Source of the DNA: Citrus sinensis
Lineage: Eukaryota; Streptophyta; Magnoliopsida; Sapindales; Rutaceae
Assembly: GCF_022201045.2 (NCBI RefSeq)
Contig: NC_068558.1
Coordinates: forward strand, 46,031,001 to 46,095,000
Length of the DNA: 64,000 nt
Direction of reading: 5' to 3'
Part shown: positions 46,601-57,899 of the stretch, piece by piece
How positions within the stretch are numbered: the stretch's first letter is position 1
Layout: each line of letters starts with the position of its first letter
The notes under the pieces: generated by a model
Seen by the model: only the letters and a program-made list of their open reading frames with translations
Told to the model about the DNA's origin: nothing
The model's database searches: none
Position numbers and translations under genes: made by a program

Positions 46601-48863
46601 AATATTGGAACTCAAACAATTGTTGGCCAATTATACAAGAACTCACACTTTAGAACCTACATATGCATAATGCATGCTCAATTGAAGTTTTAGGGCCAGT
46701 AAACTACAGGAGCCTGAATAGATGAAAACAAACATCAAACACCCATAGAAGGACACTAGATAACAAATATACTGATGGTATCAAAATGACCTATTCAAAA
46801 GTTTACCAGACAAGCATATAAATACCTGTTTTCTGTAAGGAAAATCTTCATCTGGCAAATTCTGCATGTCAGCCAAGTTCTTAAGGGCTCCCCTCATAAA
46901 ATATGAAGAATAAGTCCCTGATTTAAGGAGTCAAGTTAGCTTCAATGCAAGCATTTTTAAAATAAATCAACGAAGAACATATTACAAGACAATAAAGCAT
47001 GCTGCCAACAAGAATCTTGATCCAATCAGTCAATCCTCCCCCAACAGTGAAGAGAAAAAAAAAAAGAAAAGAAAAAAACGAGAAAAAGGAGAGAGAGAGA
47101 GGAACGAGGTATAGAGCACACGTCCTGATCATTTATTTACTACACGTGATACACCTCTAATTGAAAAGAGAATTACATCAAACACCACATCATGAGCACT
47201 TATTATTCTAATTCCTCTACCCTGCGTAGTATGAAAACGAACAAATAACATGAAAAAGAGCGAGAGCGGAGGGAAAAAAATACAAATGAGCAAAAAGTAC
47301 CTAGTTTGTCAAACATAGTTGAAACAATTTGAAATGCCATGTCCCAAACTGCACTGTAGTGATAATCAAGCAAGCTTTCAACAGTTGCACAGATTTTTTC
47401 AATTACAGTTGGGCCGGACTTTCTAGCATCAGAGTTTACATTCGTAATCTGATCTACTCCTTGTTTTATCAAGCTTTCATCAATACAAGCATTTATAAGA
47501 TTCTTCAATGCCTCCGTGGCTGCAAATATAGCCTCCTCGTGCTCAGATGCCAAAATATCTGCCAAATCAAAGAATCGTCCTCATTGCTTTTGCAGTCCCA
47601 CAACAAAATCCATTAAGTTCATTACAATAACAAATATAAAACCTTTGAGGGCATTGAATACAATGGGGAGTTTAGTTGAGCAAATCTCCCGATTAATTGA
47701 ATATATTTTGATCATTCCAACATTCAGCAAGTGGGCAGTGAAAGTCATTGCATCTGCAGATGTCTCATTTGTGGAGACTGAAAGACCCAATGAACATAAC
47801 AGGTCAAGCAGTGCTTCAGCTGAAACCTCTAGAGTTGGGTGGAGACAAATCACATTCAGAGCATCAGTTACACGCCTAGTAACAAGTGGCTGCCGAAGCT
47901 CGAGGAGAGTTTTGAAGTACTTCAGGATCACAGCGGTATATTTCGTTGACATAAGGGGAAGACACTCTTTAAGACCATCCAACACATAAAGAACCTCCTG
48001 AGCTCCTTTAGGTTTTTCATCGGCACTCGTGTTTGAGCCACCAGCAAGCAGAAGAAACTTTTCAAACATGTTTGTGATTGCTTCACTTGCTGGTGCTAAA
48101 ACAAGTGTTCCTTGCAAACTCAGTAGGATTTCACGGACACACAGATGTGACTGCCTTCTCACCTGTACAAAACCCAGTCAGCATTTATAGGAAATCATAA
48201 AACTTATAGCAAGCAGCAAGCAATTTTTCATATTAGTGTTCAGAGATAAAACTAAAAACTAATTTAAATTAAGAAAACAACATAAATTAAAAATAAAAAC
48301 AAAAACAAATAATATTCTATCAAATCATGCACGGGCAATGAAATAAAAAAGTTCACCTTCAGACGCGAATCAGTCATGAAAGCCAGAACGACTCCGTACA
48401 ACTGTGACACGTCGGACCAATTGACTCTCCCCCTACCAGTCAACAAACGCGACAAGCATGTCAAGCCCGAAGCGACGGCACCAGCCGTGACGGAACTTAA
48501 CCTCACAACACGCACTACAAGGTCCGTCAAGAAATCTCCCTTCTTCTTCAATACCGCCACCGAGATTTTAGGAAGGAGGAGAGAGAGAATCGTGGAGAGG
48601 GAGCCGATAATGTGGGAGGAACGGTCGGGGTCCGGAGAGGAGAGGAGGCGGTCCAAAGAGGAACACGTGGCGCCGAAGTAAGAGATGGGAGTGAGAGGGA
48701 GGTTCTGATCCTTGAGTTCTTGCGACATAGCGCCGATTGCGGCGCAGAGGTGCTGGTGCTCCTCTTGCGCGGAGCTCGAGAAGCGGGAGAGGATTGACGA
48801 ACATAAATCGACGTCGTTTCCGATGGAGAATGCGGTGCCGTCCTCCATTTCGAAAGCGTCCAT
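40622..48863 (-). CDS. RRP12: RRP12-like ribosome-biogenesis protein (NUC173/HEAT repeats)
   Basis: Nucleolar HEAT-repeat protein needed for 40S/60S maturation and export in yeast. Eighteen exons give 1283 residues, close to plant family length (about 1280): 48357-48863, 47643-48162, 47301-47579, 46826-46917, 45979-46188, 45497-45901, 44693-44871, 44472-44565, 44296-44352, 43445-43579, 43253-43324, 43044-43157, 42713-42874, 42460-42588, 42141-42242, 41973-42052, 41519-41668, 40622-41186. Helical repeats cover most of the protein, with the NUC173 domain roughly at 350-600 (HECVGSAVGSMGPETFLCLLPL). The C-terminal 200 residues are Lys/Arg-rich and charged (RKPKKVKPSNPDLDG, ending MKFTKSKKGRR), typical of nucleolar factors. 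The start is ATG at 48863; the upstream frame lacks an ATG. A telo-box and a TGGGCC element lie upstream. The donor after exon 13 is GTTCGT, set by frame. Confidence 0.93.
44401..44437. repeat. T-run joined to a long G-run in RRP12 intron 8
   Basis: Plus-strand TTTTTGTTTTTTTTTTTTGG is followed by about 18 G. On the transcribed strand this is a C-run then an A-run, 35 bp from the acceptor side of the next exon. A G-tract this long can form a quadruplex. Confidence 0.9.
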
Positions 48864-48895
48864 TGTATACTCTAGCGCTTGGGTTGCAGAAGACA

Positions 48896-48904
48896 AAACC
48901 CTAG
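48896..48904 (+). promoter_or_regulatory. Telo-box upstream of the RRP12 start
   Basis: AAACCCTAG on the plus strand, 33 bp upstream of the RRP12 ATG (the core AAACCCTA is exact). With the TGGGCC element at 49035-49040 it forms the telo-box plus site II pair that marks plant ribosomal-protein and ribosome-biogenesis promoters. Confidence 0.6.
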
Positions 48905-49034
48905 CTCATTCACTAGCAGACACTTCGGCCAGGGTTTAGGCAAAAGAGCGCCTTTAGGCTTGGGTCCGTTTCTTCTCATTTGTGTGAGGTGGTGAACTGG
49001 ATGAATAGAATTAAAATTTGTTGGGAAATTCACT

Positions 49035-49040
49035 TGGGCC
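49035..49040 (+). promoter_or_regulatory. Site II element (TGGGCC) upstream of RRP12
   Basis: TGGGCC at 172 bp from the RRP12 ATG, and a further AGCCCAACCC nearby at 49062. TGGGCY elements bind TCP-class factors and drive growth-linked expression in plants. Confidence 0.5.
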
Positions 49041-49099
49041 GGGTCCACTAAAACTTATTGCCAGCCCAACCCAATGAAATATTTTAAAATTTTCAAAAA

Positions 49100-50340
49100 T
49101 TGTACAAAATTAGGGCTATTAAAAAATAGTTTATTGACCGTTATCATTATTATTGAAAACAAAATTATTAAGGATTAGGTTATTTTCTTTTAAAATTTTT
49201 ATTTAAAATTCTGGCAGAAATCTTGAGCTATTGATATCAAGCAATCTAATAGTAGATATAGAGTTATTTTTTTAATTAATCATTTTTTTAAATTATTCCC
49301 AATTGTAGAGCCATTTGCTTAATTTTATTTCTCTTGAGGTTTCCAAATAATATTAAAATAAATCATCAAAATTTTTCATTTATGACATACTAAATAATCC
49401 GACCATACTCTTTTTTAATGTCTACGTGACTGAAATTAGATTATAATTCATTGAAAATTAATGGAATCAAGTCATGACAGTACCCATGTATATTTTAAAA
49501 GTTACCCTTATTAAAAACTATTAGCGATTGTCCCAAAAATATTATTCTCATGTAATATTTTCTATTTAAAGATATCTGATGTATCTTCTCGATGATGATG
49601 GTCCATTGCCCACCGATTATTTTCATTAAATATCTATTTTAAATATTCTATAATGGTTTTTTTTATAATAAAAATAGTATGGTTCCTGTTCGGATTAGAA
49701 TATGGGTTACACCGATATCTGAATTGACAATATAGATAAACTCGTAAAATTCCTCCAATACCTCATGAGTCTTAGCGTGTGAAGCCATCTTTTTTCCTTT
49801 TTATTTTGAAAAATTAGTAATAAGCGTCTTTGTATTTATGTTGTCAGGCATTAGCATAACTTAAGATTCAGTCTTAGACATTCTTCTAAGCATTGTATTG
49901 AGCCTGATATGACCTTTTATTTACTTCCCATCAGGTGTTGCATTTTTTTGCCTTTCTTTGGGGTTTTAATACACGTTCTTATTTTTTTTTAAAAAAAAAA
50001 AAGAGGATAGGGCCGACCATGCATGACACCACATAACCATTTTACAATAAATGAGGTATGCGCTTATAAATATTGTACTTATTTCAAAATTCCTTAGAGA
50101 AAAAAGGGAGAAAAAAAGGAAGAGAGAGAAGAAGAATGTATACTAATACTAACAGCAGACACCCATTTTCGTAACTTGCTATCAACATACTTGTTTAATT
50201 AATACAATAATCATAAAATCATACATCCACCTTTCTTGAAAAGACCCAAAAAAAAAAAATACACATGCACAGATTGAAAGAACAATATAATAATATTAAT
50301 ATTATCATACTGCAAGAGAATAATCAGAACCGTCCATCTT
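49100..50340. other. Intergenic, nothing recognised
   Basis: AT-rich, with T- and A-runs (for example 49981-50001) and a GA-rich stretch near 50098-50134. No coding frame or clear repeat was identified. Confidence 0.5.
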
Positions 50341-50342
50341 CA

Positions 50343-50907
50343 TCAAAGCATCAATCGAGGCCAATCGCGACCCTCATCAAGACGAGTAAGCATGCACCAA
50401 GCATTAGTGGCAACCCTAGCCACATTGTTGTATCTTGCGCTTCACATCATTGTTGACCTTGCTATCAACGTCTCGAAACCCGTCAAGACACGTGTCCTCG
50501 TTGGTCAAAACAGAGCTGACCAACATATGAGCATTGCTCATCTGCCAGCTAAAGGTGTCATCTATCAAGTGCTTAAGCTCATTCAGAGTCTTGCTCAGAT
50601 CCTCTGACGGAGTCGGAAATCTGCTTGACCCAATCACTCAGTGCAAGTTGCTCTCGCTTGTTCGTATTCTTCCCTTTGTTGACCTTGGACGAGACTTGCG
50701 ACAGGTAGGCGGACACTTTGCTTTCACAAGAAAGGCTGACATTCACAGCCACTTAGGCAAAATCGCGAGGCACACGAAGGAGTAGCTGGCGTATGCGCAT
50801 GATGAACGGACCAGATCATGCAGTTCATTATGACCGTGTTTACTTGCGGCGGCAGAGCAGGAGAGTGGCAGAAAGAGTGTGATCGGTACTAAGCAAAGCC
50901 GAAGCAT
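50343..50907 (-). pseudogene. Frameshifted PMEI pseudogene
   Basis: A complete but broken PMEI-type gene. The first block (50907 leftward) has a signal peptide (MLRLCLVPITLFLPLSC) and the diagnostic Cys-x8-Cys (RSSCAYASYSFVCL), then runs into a stop at LPKWL. A second block in another frame gives AVNVSLSCESKVSAYLSQVS and LSDWVKQISDSV before a stop. The third block gives DLSKTLNELKHL, SWQMSNAHMLVSSVLTNEDTCLDGF and VDSKVNNDV. A fourth frame adds VARVATNA. That requires at least three frame changes. The third conserved cysteine is also lost: Trp stands in LSDW where Cys is usual. Not readable as one protein; no intron explains the breaks. Confidence 0.8.
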
Positions 50908-51117
50908 TGTGTTTGTGAAAATATGAAATAGGGCATGTTGCCAAGGAGAGCTCAAATTTACCACCAACTGAGGTTAATTTTGTACGGACGGGTACATTTA
51001 ATAAAAGTCTATCTAATAGCGGGATATATTTAGCAGCATGGTGCACTTAAAATTGGACTACCTCATAAAACTAGCCAATTGTGATGCGCTTAATAACCAA
51101 CCAAGCCCAACCCAAGT

Positions 51118-51540
51118 TGTATAATTCTCTACAATTTGTAAATAGTTAGAAATGTTTAGTCCTTTATACTTTAGTCCTTATCTAAAATTTTAGGCAAGTT
51201 GCCAACTTGCATAGTGAGCTCTAAAATTAGGCATCACTATTAATACCTCATCAGCCTTGCCATTTTGCTCACCACACCAACACCACTAGCACACACAACA
51301 CTCCTCACACAAGCTTTCAAGCTCTTGTAGAAATCTCTCTTGTATTTTCTCTTTGTGAGTAATAAAATTATACATACCCATATTGCTCTTTCTTCTCTTT
51401 AGCATTGTTGCAAGCATATTTGATTAGCTAGCTTGAGAAGATCAAAAAGCTTATTTAACAACTTTTGTAATAGAAGTTGTTTAAGTGCCGCAAGAGTTGC
51501 TACGCACCAAAACTTATCCCTTGACAATGTGCTATAAACA
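51118..51540 (+). mobile_element. LTR-like remnant
   Basis: Starts TGTATAATTCTCTACAA, contains a CTATTAATACC TATA-like box (about 51237) and, about 120 bp later, AATAAAATTATACATA. It ends TGCTATAAACA. This order resembles a solo LTR. No partner, target-site duplication or internal domain was seen, so the call is weak. Confidence 0.3.
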
Positions 51541-54500
51541 GTTTTGCAGGGGGGTTACGGCTCGAGCCTGAGATTGGGATGTTGGGTTTATACTGGTCAA
51601 TCCTACTTTGCCACAAATATTATTAACTCATTTAGCCAAGCATTGATTCATGTGCTACAGAAGGATAGCCAAAATGGGTGGCATTTCAATTCCGAGAGGC
51701 CACAATTACCGAGATCAACTATATTAATAACGAAGAACGCATTTTTACTATGCTACTAATACTTGCTCTCCCCAAACATACTCTAAGGAATATTTGAGAG
51801 AATTTTTTAAATAATATTGTAATGATAAAACATGAGCAAAAAAAGATGGAAAAATCATTCTTTTACGATATCCAATTCTTTGTTTAGTAAAAAAGAGTTT
51901 GGTTCAGCAGAATAGTGAGAGTTTCAATTTACATGGACCAAATAAATAATGTGAAATCTAATCGATTTGAGGACACAAATGTAGTTTGATTGAGGAAATT
52001 GCTGCATTCTACTCAATGAGTTATATGGTAGTGAAATCATAATTTTGGTTCGATAAGGCCAAAAGAACAAATTACAAACTTGATGAGGTGAAAATCAAAA
52101 ACCTATAAACTAAAGTGGCCAATAAATAATATTTTAAAAAAGTTAAATTTCAATAGATCATTCCTTTATCATAGTTTTTTTTTTTCAACTTGTGTAATGT
52201 CTCTTATACTATGCCACGTGTCAACAAAATGAAATAAGAGAATCGCGCTACAAAGATAAAAGCTCCGAAAGCTCACAAAGAGGCACGTGAATCACTAAAG
52301 ATACTTGCCAAAATGAATGTTTGATCAGACAACTCGCAACTTCTATTAGATTAACACTAAAACTTTACTTTTTCAATAGATACTCTGGATACGTACATCA
52401 CACACATTATTTTGAATGAAATTTTGTGAGCCATCCTGATTATGCCACATGACAGGCTTTATTGACTTTATGTATCAAGAGCTGCCCATAAACATCAAAT
52501 GTTAATTACTCTTTTTTAAGCATATGATATAATTGTTGTATCAAGAAGTTGTTTATCAACATGCAGACTGTGTAAACTATTGGTGCTTTACTCGTCAATG
52601 ACATTAGTCTTTATCGGTGTAACTAAAACAGGTCCAAGTCTTAAGAATTCAGCATTATCTTACGTAACATAATAATTTTTTAACTTCACTTTTTCATTGA
52701 TTGAAAGTTAAGGATTTGGATTATTTCTAATCTAAACCTATTGGATCTTTTGCTTAATCTTGTTATGCAAGATTATCATTAACAATGCTTCATGATTGAT
52801 CATTGTTATTTTTTTAATAATTTTTTTACTATTGTTGATTACCAAATAAAGACTCGTATCAAAAGAAGTTAGAATCAAGTCTAATGCAGTGATCTTTTTT
52901 GAAAAAAAAAATCTATCTATTAAATTACTAAAATCCTAAAAAACTCACTTAGAGTTTGTCATAAATTTATTAGCTAAGTTCAGTACGTTCGAGTGTTAAG
53001 TATCAATTTCCAATTAGCACTTACTCATAAAATTATTTTAAAAAAATAATTTTTTTGGCTCTAAAGAAGAATTAACCCTAACGGTAGTAATTAACCATTG
53101 AGGTGCTTTGGCTTAACTTTAGGACATAACATAGTGTCATGATTACCTTGTGATCAATCTCTAAACATACGAACTAAATCTATGTGACGAGACTTGTTTT
53201 TGATAGTATCATCGAGTCTTCACCTAGGAATTTAGATTTTTAGATCTAACGATGTCTTTTAAACTTTTCTTGCTCGAGCGATTGTGGAGACATAATTAGG
53301 AGGTCATGTTGCTTGTTTGAGTTATTTTCGAGTCTCCCCTTTATCTTTTTTAGTTTCACTTTTATTTTTTGAAAAACATGGCCTGATAATTGTGTCACCC
53401 AAATTGAGTATAGAATAATATTATTACTTATTAGAATGACAAGTAACTATACATATAAAAGTTTTTAGTTACCTTACATTATTATGTAAAATACATAATT
53501 CTTCTACCGTTATTTAATGAAAATCTAACGGTTGTGAAAATAATATGATTTGTTACCTTATATTTTTATAACTGTTAAATTTTTATTAAACGCTTGTATA
53601 AAAGTTACGTAACTTATATAATAATATAAGGTAGGGAACAATCATATAAAACTCATTAAAAAAAAAAAAAAAACTACCATATAAAATGACAGAGAATGTC
53701 AGACTGATACATTCGTTGACGTGTATGTATATTAGTGGTGGTGGTAGTAGTTTTTAGCACTTCCACTTTGACCGTTGGACTTAGCCTCTTATTCTCTGAG
53801 TTATATTTCCATTTCAGGGTGGGCCTATCTATTCACATTCAGCCCCTACTTTTTCCCTCAACAACCCTCCATTATTATTTTTTTATTCGTTTCAATTCAA
53901 ATTACTAAAATGACATAAAAGAAATTTATAAAATCTACTACATATTTCAACATTTCTCTAATTTAAAACCACACCATTGTTTAGCAGATAATATTGAACC
54001 ATCAAACAATGACAGATAAATTGTTTTTTTTTTCCCAAATTGTAGCTATTGTTATTTAATTTATATAACAATTAATAAATTGTAAATGGTTAGTGGGATG
54101 CAATAAAACAAAGACAATGCAAGAGATGGATTTGATTTATTGTCTTTGTTTTATTGGACTCTAATAATAGGAGTTCTTGTTCTTACTTCCGACTTCATAG
54201 TTTGATTTTGATATTTCCTATAGTTTGGTTTGGAGGAAAAAAAATAAAAATAAAATACGTGGGAGGGATGACAGATATAAGAAGAGAAGTCATTAAATCA
54301 TGTCTTAATAGTACGGTGATTATGGAAGTAAGAACCTATAATAAAAAGATTGTCTATTTTTTAATATTTTAATGCTAAATAATTTAAAGTAGTGGCAGAT
54401 AAGATAAATAGGAGGCTCAAATAATTTTACTTGATCTTGTAGTATAATGGGTTCCGCTGTCAACTATAATATATATTTTTTTAATTTCTGTGAAAATATG

Positions 54501-55118
54501 AGATAAGTGATATCCTCACTAATCAACTGTGAGTGTAACATAATTAGTATTTTGACATCATTTTATATTAGTGGAAATATGAGATTTATTTTAAAGTTTT
54601 TATACTTGTTACTTCTCCTTAATGTATATAGTTGAGCAACTAAAATTTAGTAATAAATGGTATTGAAAATAAATTACGTGTAAAAAATTGACGTTTGAAA
54701 TTACAAAACTAACGATCAATTTTCAAGTTAGTTATAAATGTAAAGCTCTCCAGGCCAATTCTTACTATTTGCTTAGTTTAGTTGCCGCGAGCAAATTAAA
54801 TAAACACATATGTGCACCTAAATATTTTGCAGTATTTAGTTCTAATCATCTTAGCATTTACATATTAATACACTCCATGGTCCATATATTGAGATATTTT
54901 GTAAGTATAAATAATCTATTAAACTAAGCATCTTAGTAAACATCGAAGTGAAGAGACAATTTACAACTTATAAAAACTTTTGTTTGTTAGTGTTAGGGAT
55001 GGGTATAGAGATTCCGTTATGAATCAATGCCATTAAGCAATAAATATCCAACTATTTACGGCGATTAAAATTCTGAACCGATATTAATAAAAATTCGGAC
55101 CTGATATATAGATTTAAC

Positions 55119-55151
<33 letters not shown>

Positions 55152-55930
55152 CATATGGGTTTTAGGATGCTATCTGGGGACCAGCACCGCCCCCAGGGGG
55201 GCCGTTACCGCGTCCAATCGGGGGAAGAAAATGAAGTTTAATATCGAGCATGGAGTCAAATCATATTCAAAGATGAGATTATGATACATACATGTCACAA
55301 CAAATGAACAAATTATTGGCCCCAAAAATTATCGTATGGACACTTTTAGCAATAACATTATTTTATATCCAAGATTTTGCATCTTGGCCTTGGGATTTGG
55401 CTTGAATTTGGTATCATCTGTGAGGCCCAGAACGAGAGGAGTTTTCGCATACCTTCTTCAGGTTTGAGAAGCTAACGCAATTTATAAACCTATAAATATG
55501 CTAAATTAACAATTAACTCTCCAAATTGTACTCAAAGAATACAAAAAAAAAAAAAAAAAGCATAAAAGCTAAGATTGAAAGCTAGTAATAGATGTAGAGT
55601 GAAAAAGTTTTTGTTGAGCAAAGAGCAAGTTCAATTGGTCTGCGCCAATTCTCAAGAACAAGTAATTAATAGAGGAGGTACTTGTTAGTTAGTATGTAGC
55701 TTATGGATTGCGTTAGTTTCCCAAACCTCATGGGATCGAGGCGATGTATGCTAAAATTGCTCCCCAGAATAATGGCTTTCTATATATTTTTTTTTTATGT
55801 AGGGGTTTGTCTCATTTAAGTTTGAATAGAGTTTCATTCTAGCTAGCTTATTTTGTTTTATTTTTTAAATGGGGAATTTAAAGCTTAAGCACCAGCATGA
55901 TTCATCATGTATATGTCTAGAGTTGAACAT

Positions 55931-55962
<32 letters not shown>

Positions 55963-56316
55963 AAGAAGCTCACCAGTCACCATTTAATTATTTATTAATT
56001 TAACGCAAAAGACATACAAATATTTCAGAATTTGATAATTGATACATCATTACCGGGAATGCTCCTTTAACTAACATTATCTTAGGTAGAGAGAACAGAC
56101 CACTGTTTGGTGGTACAGATGATCAGAGTCGCAGAGAAAACAAGAGAGCGAATAGAACGCTGCAAGTTAGTACGTTGCGTTTTTGCAGTACTCCCCACTC
56201 CAAAATCCAAATGGTTGTTCTACCCAACAATATATATACAATTAACAACATTAAACCTTAATTAATGCTTACGCATGCATTAATTAATACTCTTGCCTCG
56301 TCTGATTAATTTTTAA
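51541..56316. other. Gene-free region
   Basis: Nearly 4.8 kb of AT-rich DNA with no recognisable gene on either strand. It holds (TA)n at 55121-55142 and (TC)n(TA)n at 55930-55962. A possible hAT-like terminus (TTAGGGATGGGTATAGAGA) lies near 54993. An imperfect inverted pair near 53500-53640 (GTTACCTTACATTATTAT versus ATAATATAAGGTAGGG) may be another degraded MITE. Confidence 0.5.
55930..55962. repeat. (TC)n(TA)n microsatellite
   Basis: About ten TC units followed by about six TA units. It is 1 kb downstream of the unknown-function gene's start region, on its 3' side. Confidence 0.9.
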
Positions 56317-56934
56317 TTAATTAACCAACGACCAAACAGCACGGCATGAGCTGTAGCAGCAACTCGTTTCTGATCTTCTCCTCCGACACTCGTCCCATAA
56401 CCTAACAACATTGCCGTTAACCACCGTCAAATCCTGCCAACGGTACCACCCCATATCCCCAATTCTCGCTGTCATTCTCACTCTCTCCCACTCCCACCGC
56501 TCTCCACAACCACTGACGCCGTCGTCGTCCCTCCATTCTTTAACCACTGATGTCACCTCTCCGTCTGCATCACTGTCCCTCTGTTCTTCTTCGTAATAAC
56601 ACAATGTATACTTCGACCCCTCTGTAACCCCGTCAACGTCGGTAACGTGGTTAGCTGACGGAAGAGTTGCAGCCGTTGCCGGAATGGAGTACCCAACGGA
56701 GGATGTGTTAGCTGACGGCTGAGCCTGGGACCCACTTGTGTTTCGATGAATACGAGGTTGTTGGTGGTCCGGCCTGTAGGAAAACGAGGTGGCTCTGATC
56801 CTCCAAAAGCTGATAGCGGCGGTTATAACGGCGACCCACGTCCATAGATTATTGACGATGGGGAAGACGCCAAAGATGGCGTACCTGAATGTAAGCGCTT
56901 CGAGAGGAGACGATGAATCTAACATACTGTTCAT
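56317..56934 (-). CDS. Plant protein of unknown function with one membrane segment
   Basis: Single-exon frame of 205 residues, not assigned to a named family. Residues about 20-42 are hydrophobic (FGVFPIVNNLWTWVAVITAA) and likely a membrane anchor. A Ser/Thr/Pro/Gln-rich linker follows (about 60-100). The C-terminal half has the dense, conserved-looking segment WEWERVRMTARIGDMGWYRW followed by QDLTVVNGNVVRLWD and a basic cluster (ECRRRRSE). High GC relative to its flanks, a TATA box and G-box upstream, and clean frame all support a real gene. Plant proteins ending in a GWYRWQDLTVV.G.VVRLWD block exist in my memory as uncharacterised transmembrane proteins; no function is claimed. Confidence 0.75.
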   Translation of the reverse strand: MNSMLDSSSPLEALTFRYAIFGVFPIVNNLWTWVAVITAAISFWRIRATSFSYRPDHQQPRIHRNTSGSQAQPSANTSSVGYSIPATAATLPSANHVTDVDGVTEGSKYTLCYYEEEQRDSDADGEVTSVVKEWRDDDGVSGCGERWEWERVRMTARIGDMGWYRWQDLTVVNGNVVRLWDECRRRRSETSCCYSSCRAVWSLVN

Positions 56935-57170
56935 GATTGATTATATTATATATGGTGATTGAAGATGAAATAAAATGCTCAATCAACTTTGCTGCCTTTT
57001 TTTCTTTTTGTGGAAGAATCCAAAGAGGCTCACCAGCTGAAATTAATATAAGGAGAGACGGGAGAGGACGTGAGCCGCTGGACGAGTCAAGTGGAGAGTG
57101 GGACCTGATGAGATATGCCGAGTATCGAGAGCCAAGATGCTTTTTGACGGTTTTATTAAGGAAGATCCAA

Positions 57171-57208
57171 TATTTATACCCAATGATGGGTCCTTGGATT
57201 GACACGTG
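57171..57208 (-). promoter_or_regulatory. TATA box and G-box upstream of the 56.3-kb gene
   Basis: On the minus strand TATAAATA sits at 57171-57178, about 237 bp before the ATG. CACGTG sits at 57203-57208, 25 bp further up inside GACACGTGTA. The arrangement predicts a leader of about 200 nt and possible ABA or light response through bZIP/bHLH binding, which the sequence alone does not prove. Confidence 0.55.
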
Positions 57209-57367
57209 TAGGGCCACTCCCCGAATCCCTTGCTGCCCCTTCCGATAACGGATCAGATCATTTTGATAGTTTTGTTTACGGCTGTTTTTTCTCTTTATCT
57301 TTTTTGTAGCGGAGATTAAGTGATGTATTTGTGTAATGAGAAAGTCTAATATTTGTATTTGTAAGGG

Positions 57368-57640
57368 TGCATTTGGAATTGAAATTAGATAATTATAACT
57401 TTTAAGATACAATATTAAAGTGTTTAATAAACACTAAATGCTGTAACTTAAAAAGTATATTGATATGATTTTTCACTTGAATAATAAAAAATTTATTATA
57501 TATTTAATAATTTTGTGAAAACGATTGTTTAAAATTTATGTTTACTACGTATTATTCATTTTTATTTTATAGTTTTAACTTTTTTTTCCACAGCAGTTAT
57601 AGCTTAAAATCTACAGTACCTCAATCTCAAATAAGATCTA
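57368..57640. mobile_element. MITE, family shared with 37066-37335
   Basis: The left end reads GTGCATTTGGAATTGAAATT; the right end, reverse-complemented, reads CTTATTTGAGATTGAGGTAC. The interior has the same ordered blocks as the 37-kb copy (TTTAATAAACACTAA, AAAAAATTTATTATATATTT, GTTTTAACTTTTTTTTCC, TTATAGCTTAAAATCTACAGTACC). About 270 bp, same orientation. Confidence 0.65.
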
Positions 57641-57759
57641 AGAATTAACTGTTTTCTGAGGGTAATTAATGGGATTGTAATGAATTCAGTTCTGCCATGC
57701 TGCTAAAATTTTTACTTTTTATTGTTACACTTAGTAGTAATAATAAGGTTTTATTTTCA

Positions 57760-57885
57760 TTAATAATAAAATTTTTTGTAATGCTATCTATTTTAAAGAT
57801 AGAGAATTCCAAGTATCCGAGGTTTGAACCTAATTCACATGGGTAAAAAGAAAATTAAGTTGCCTTTAGGCTAAACAAATTTTTT
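57760..57885 (-). mobile_element. SINE-like fragment
   Basis: On the minus strand TAGCCTAAAGG (about 57868-57878) fits a pol III A-box. About 45 bp downstream, GGTTCAAACC (57820-57829) fits a B-box. The spacing is right for a tRNA-derived SINE head. Tail and target-site duplication are not clear. Confidence 0.4.
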
Positions 57886-57899
57886 TTTTATAAAAAAAA

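Noticed and set aside
50392-50785. Plus-strand frames opposite the PMEI pseudogene
   Set aside because: Antisense of the broken PMEI; the minus-strand reading explains the residues.
53490-53650. Possible inverted repeat with TACCTTA ends
   Set aside because: Pairing is interrupted and AT-rich; not enough to call an element, so it is only mentioned under the gene-free region.
56849-57412. 187-codon minus-strand frame overlapping the start of the unknown gene
   Set aside because: It runs through the TATA box and the MITE upstream; the 205-residue frame has far better protein character.
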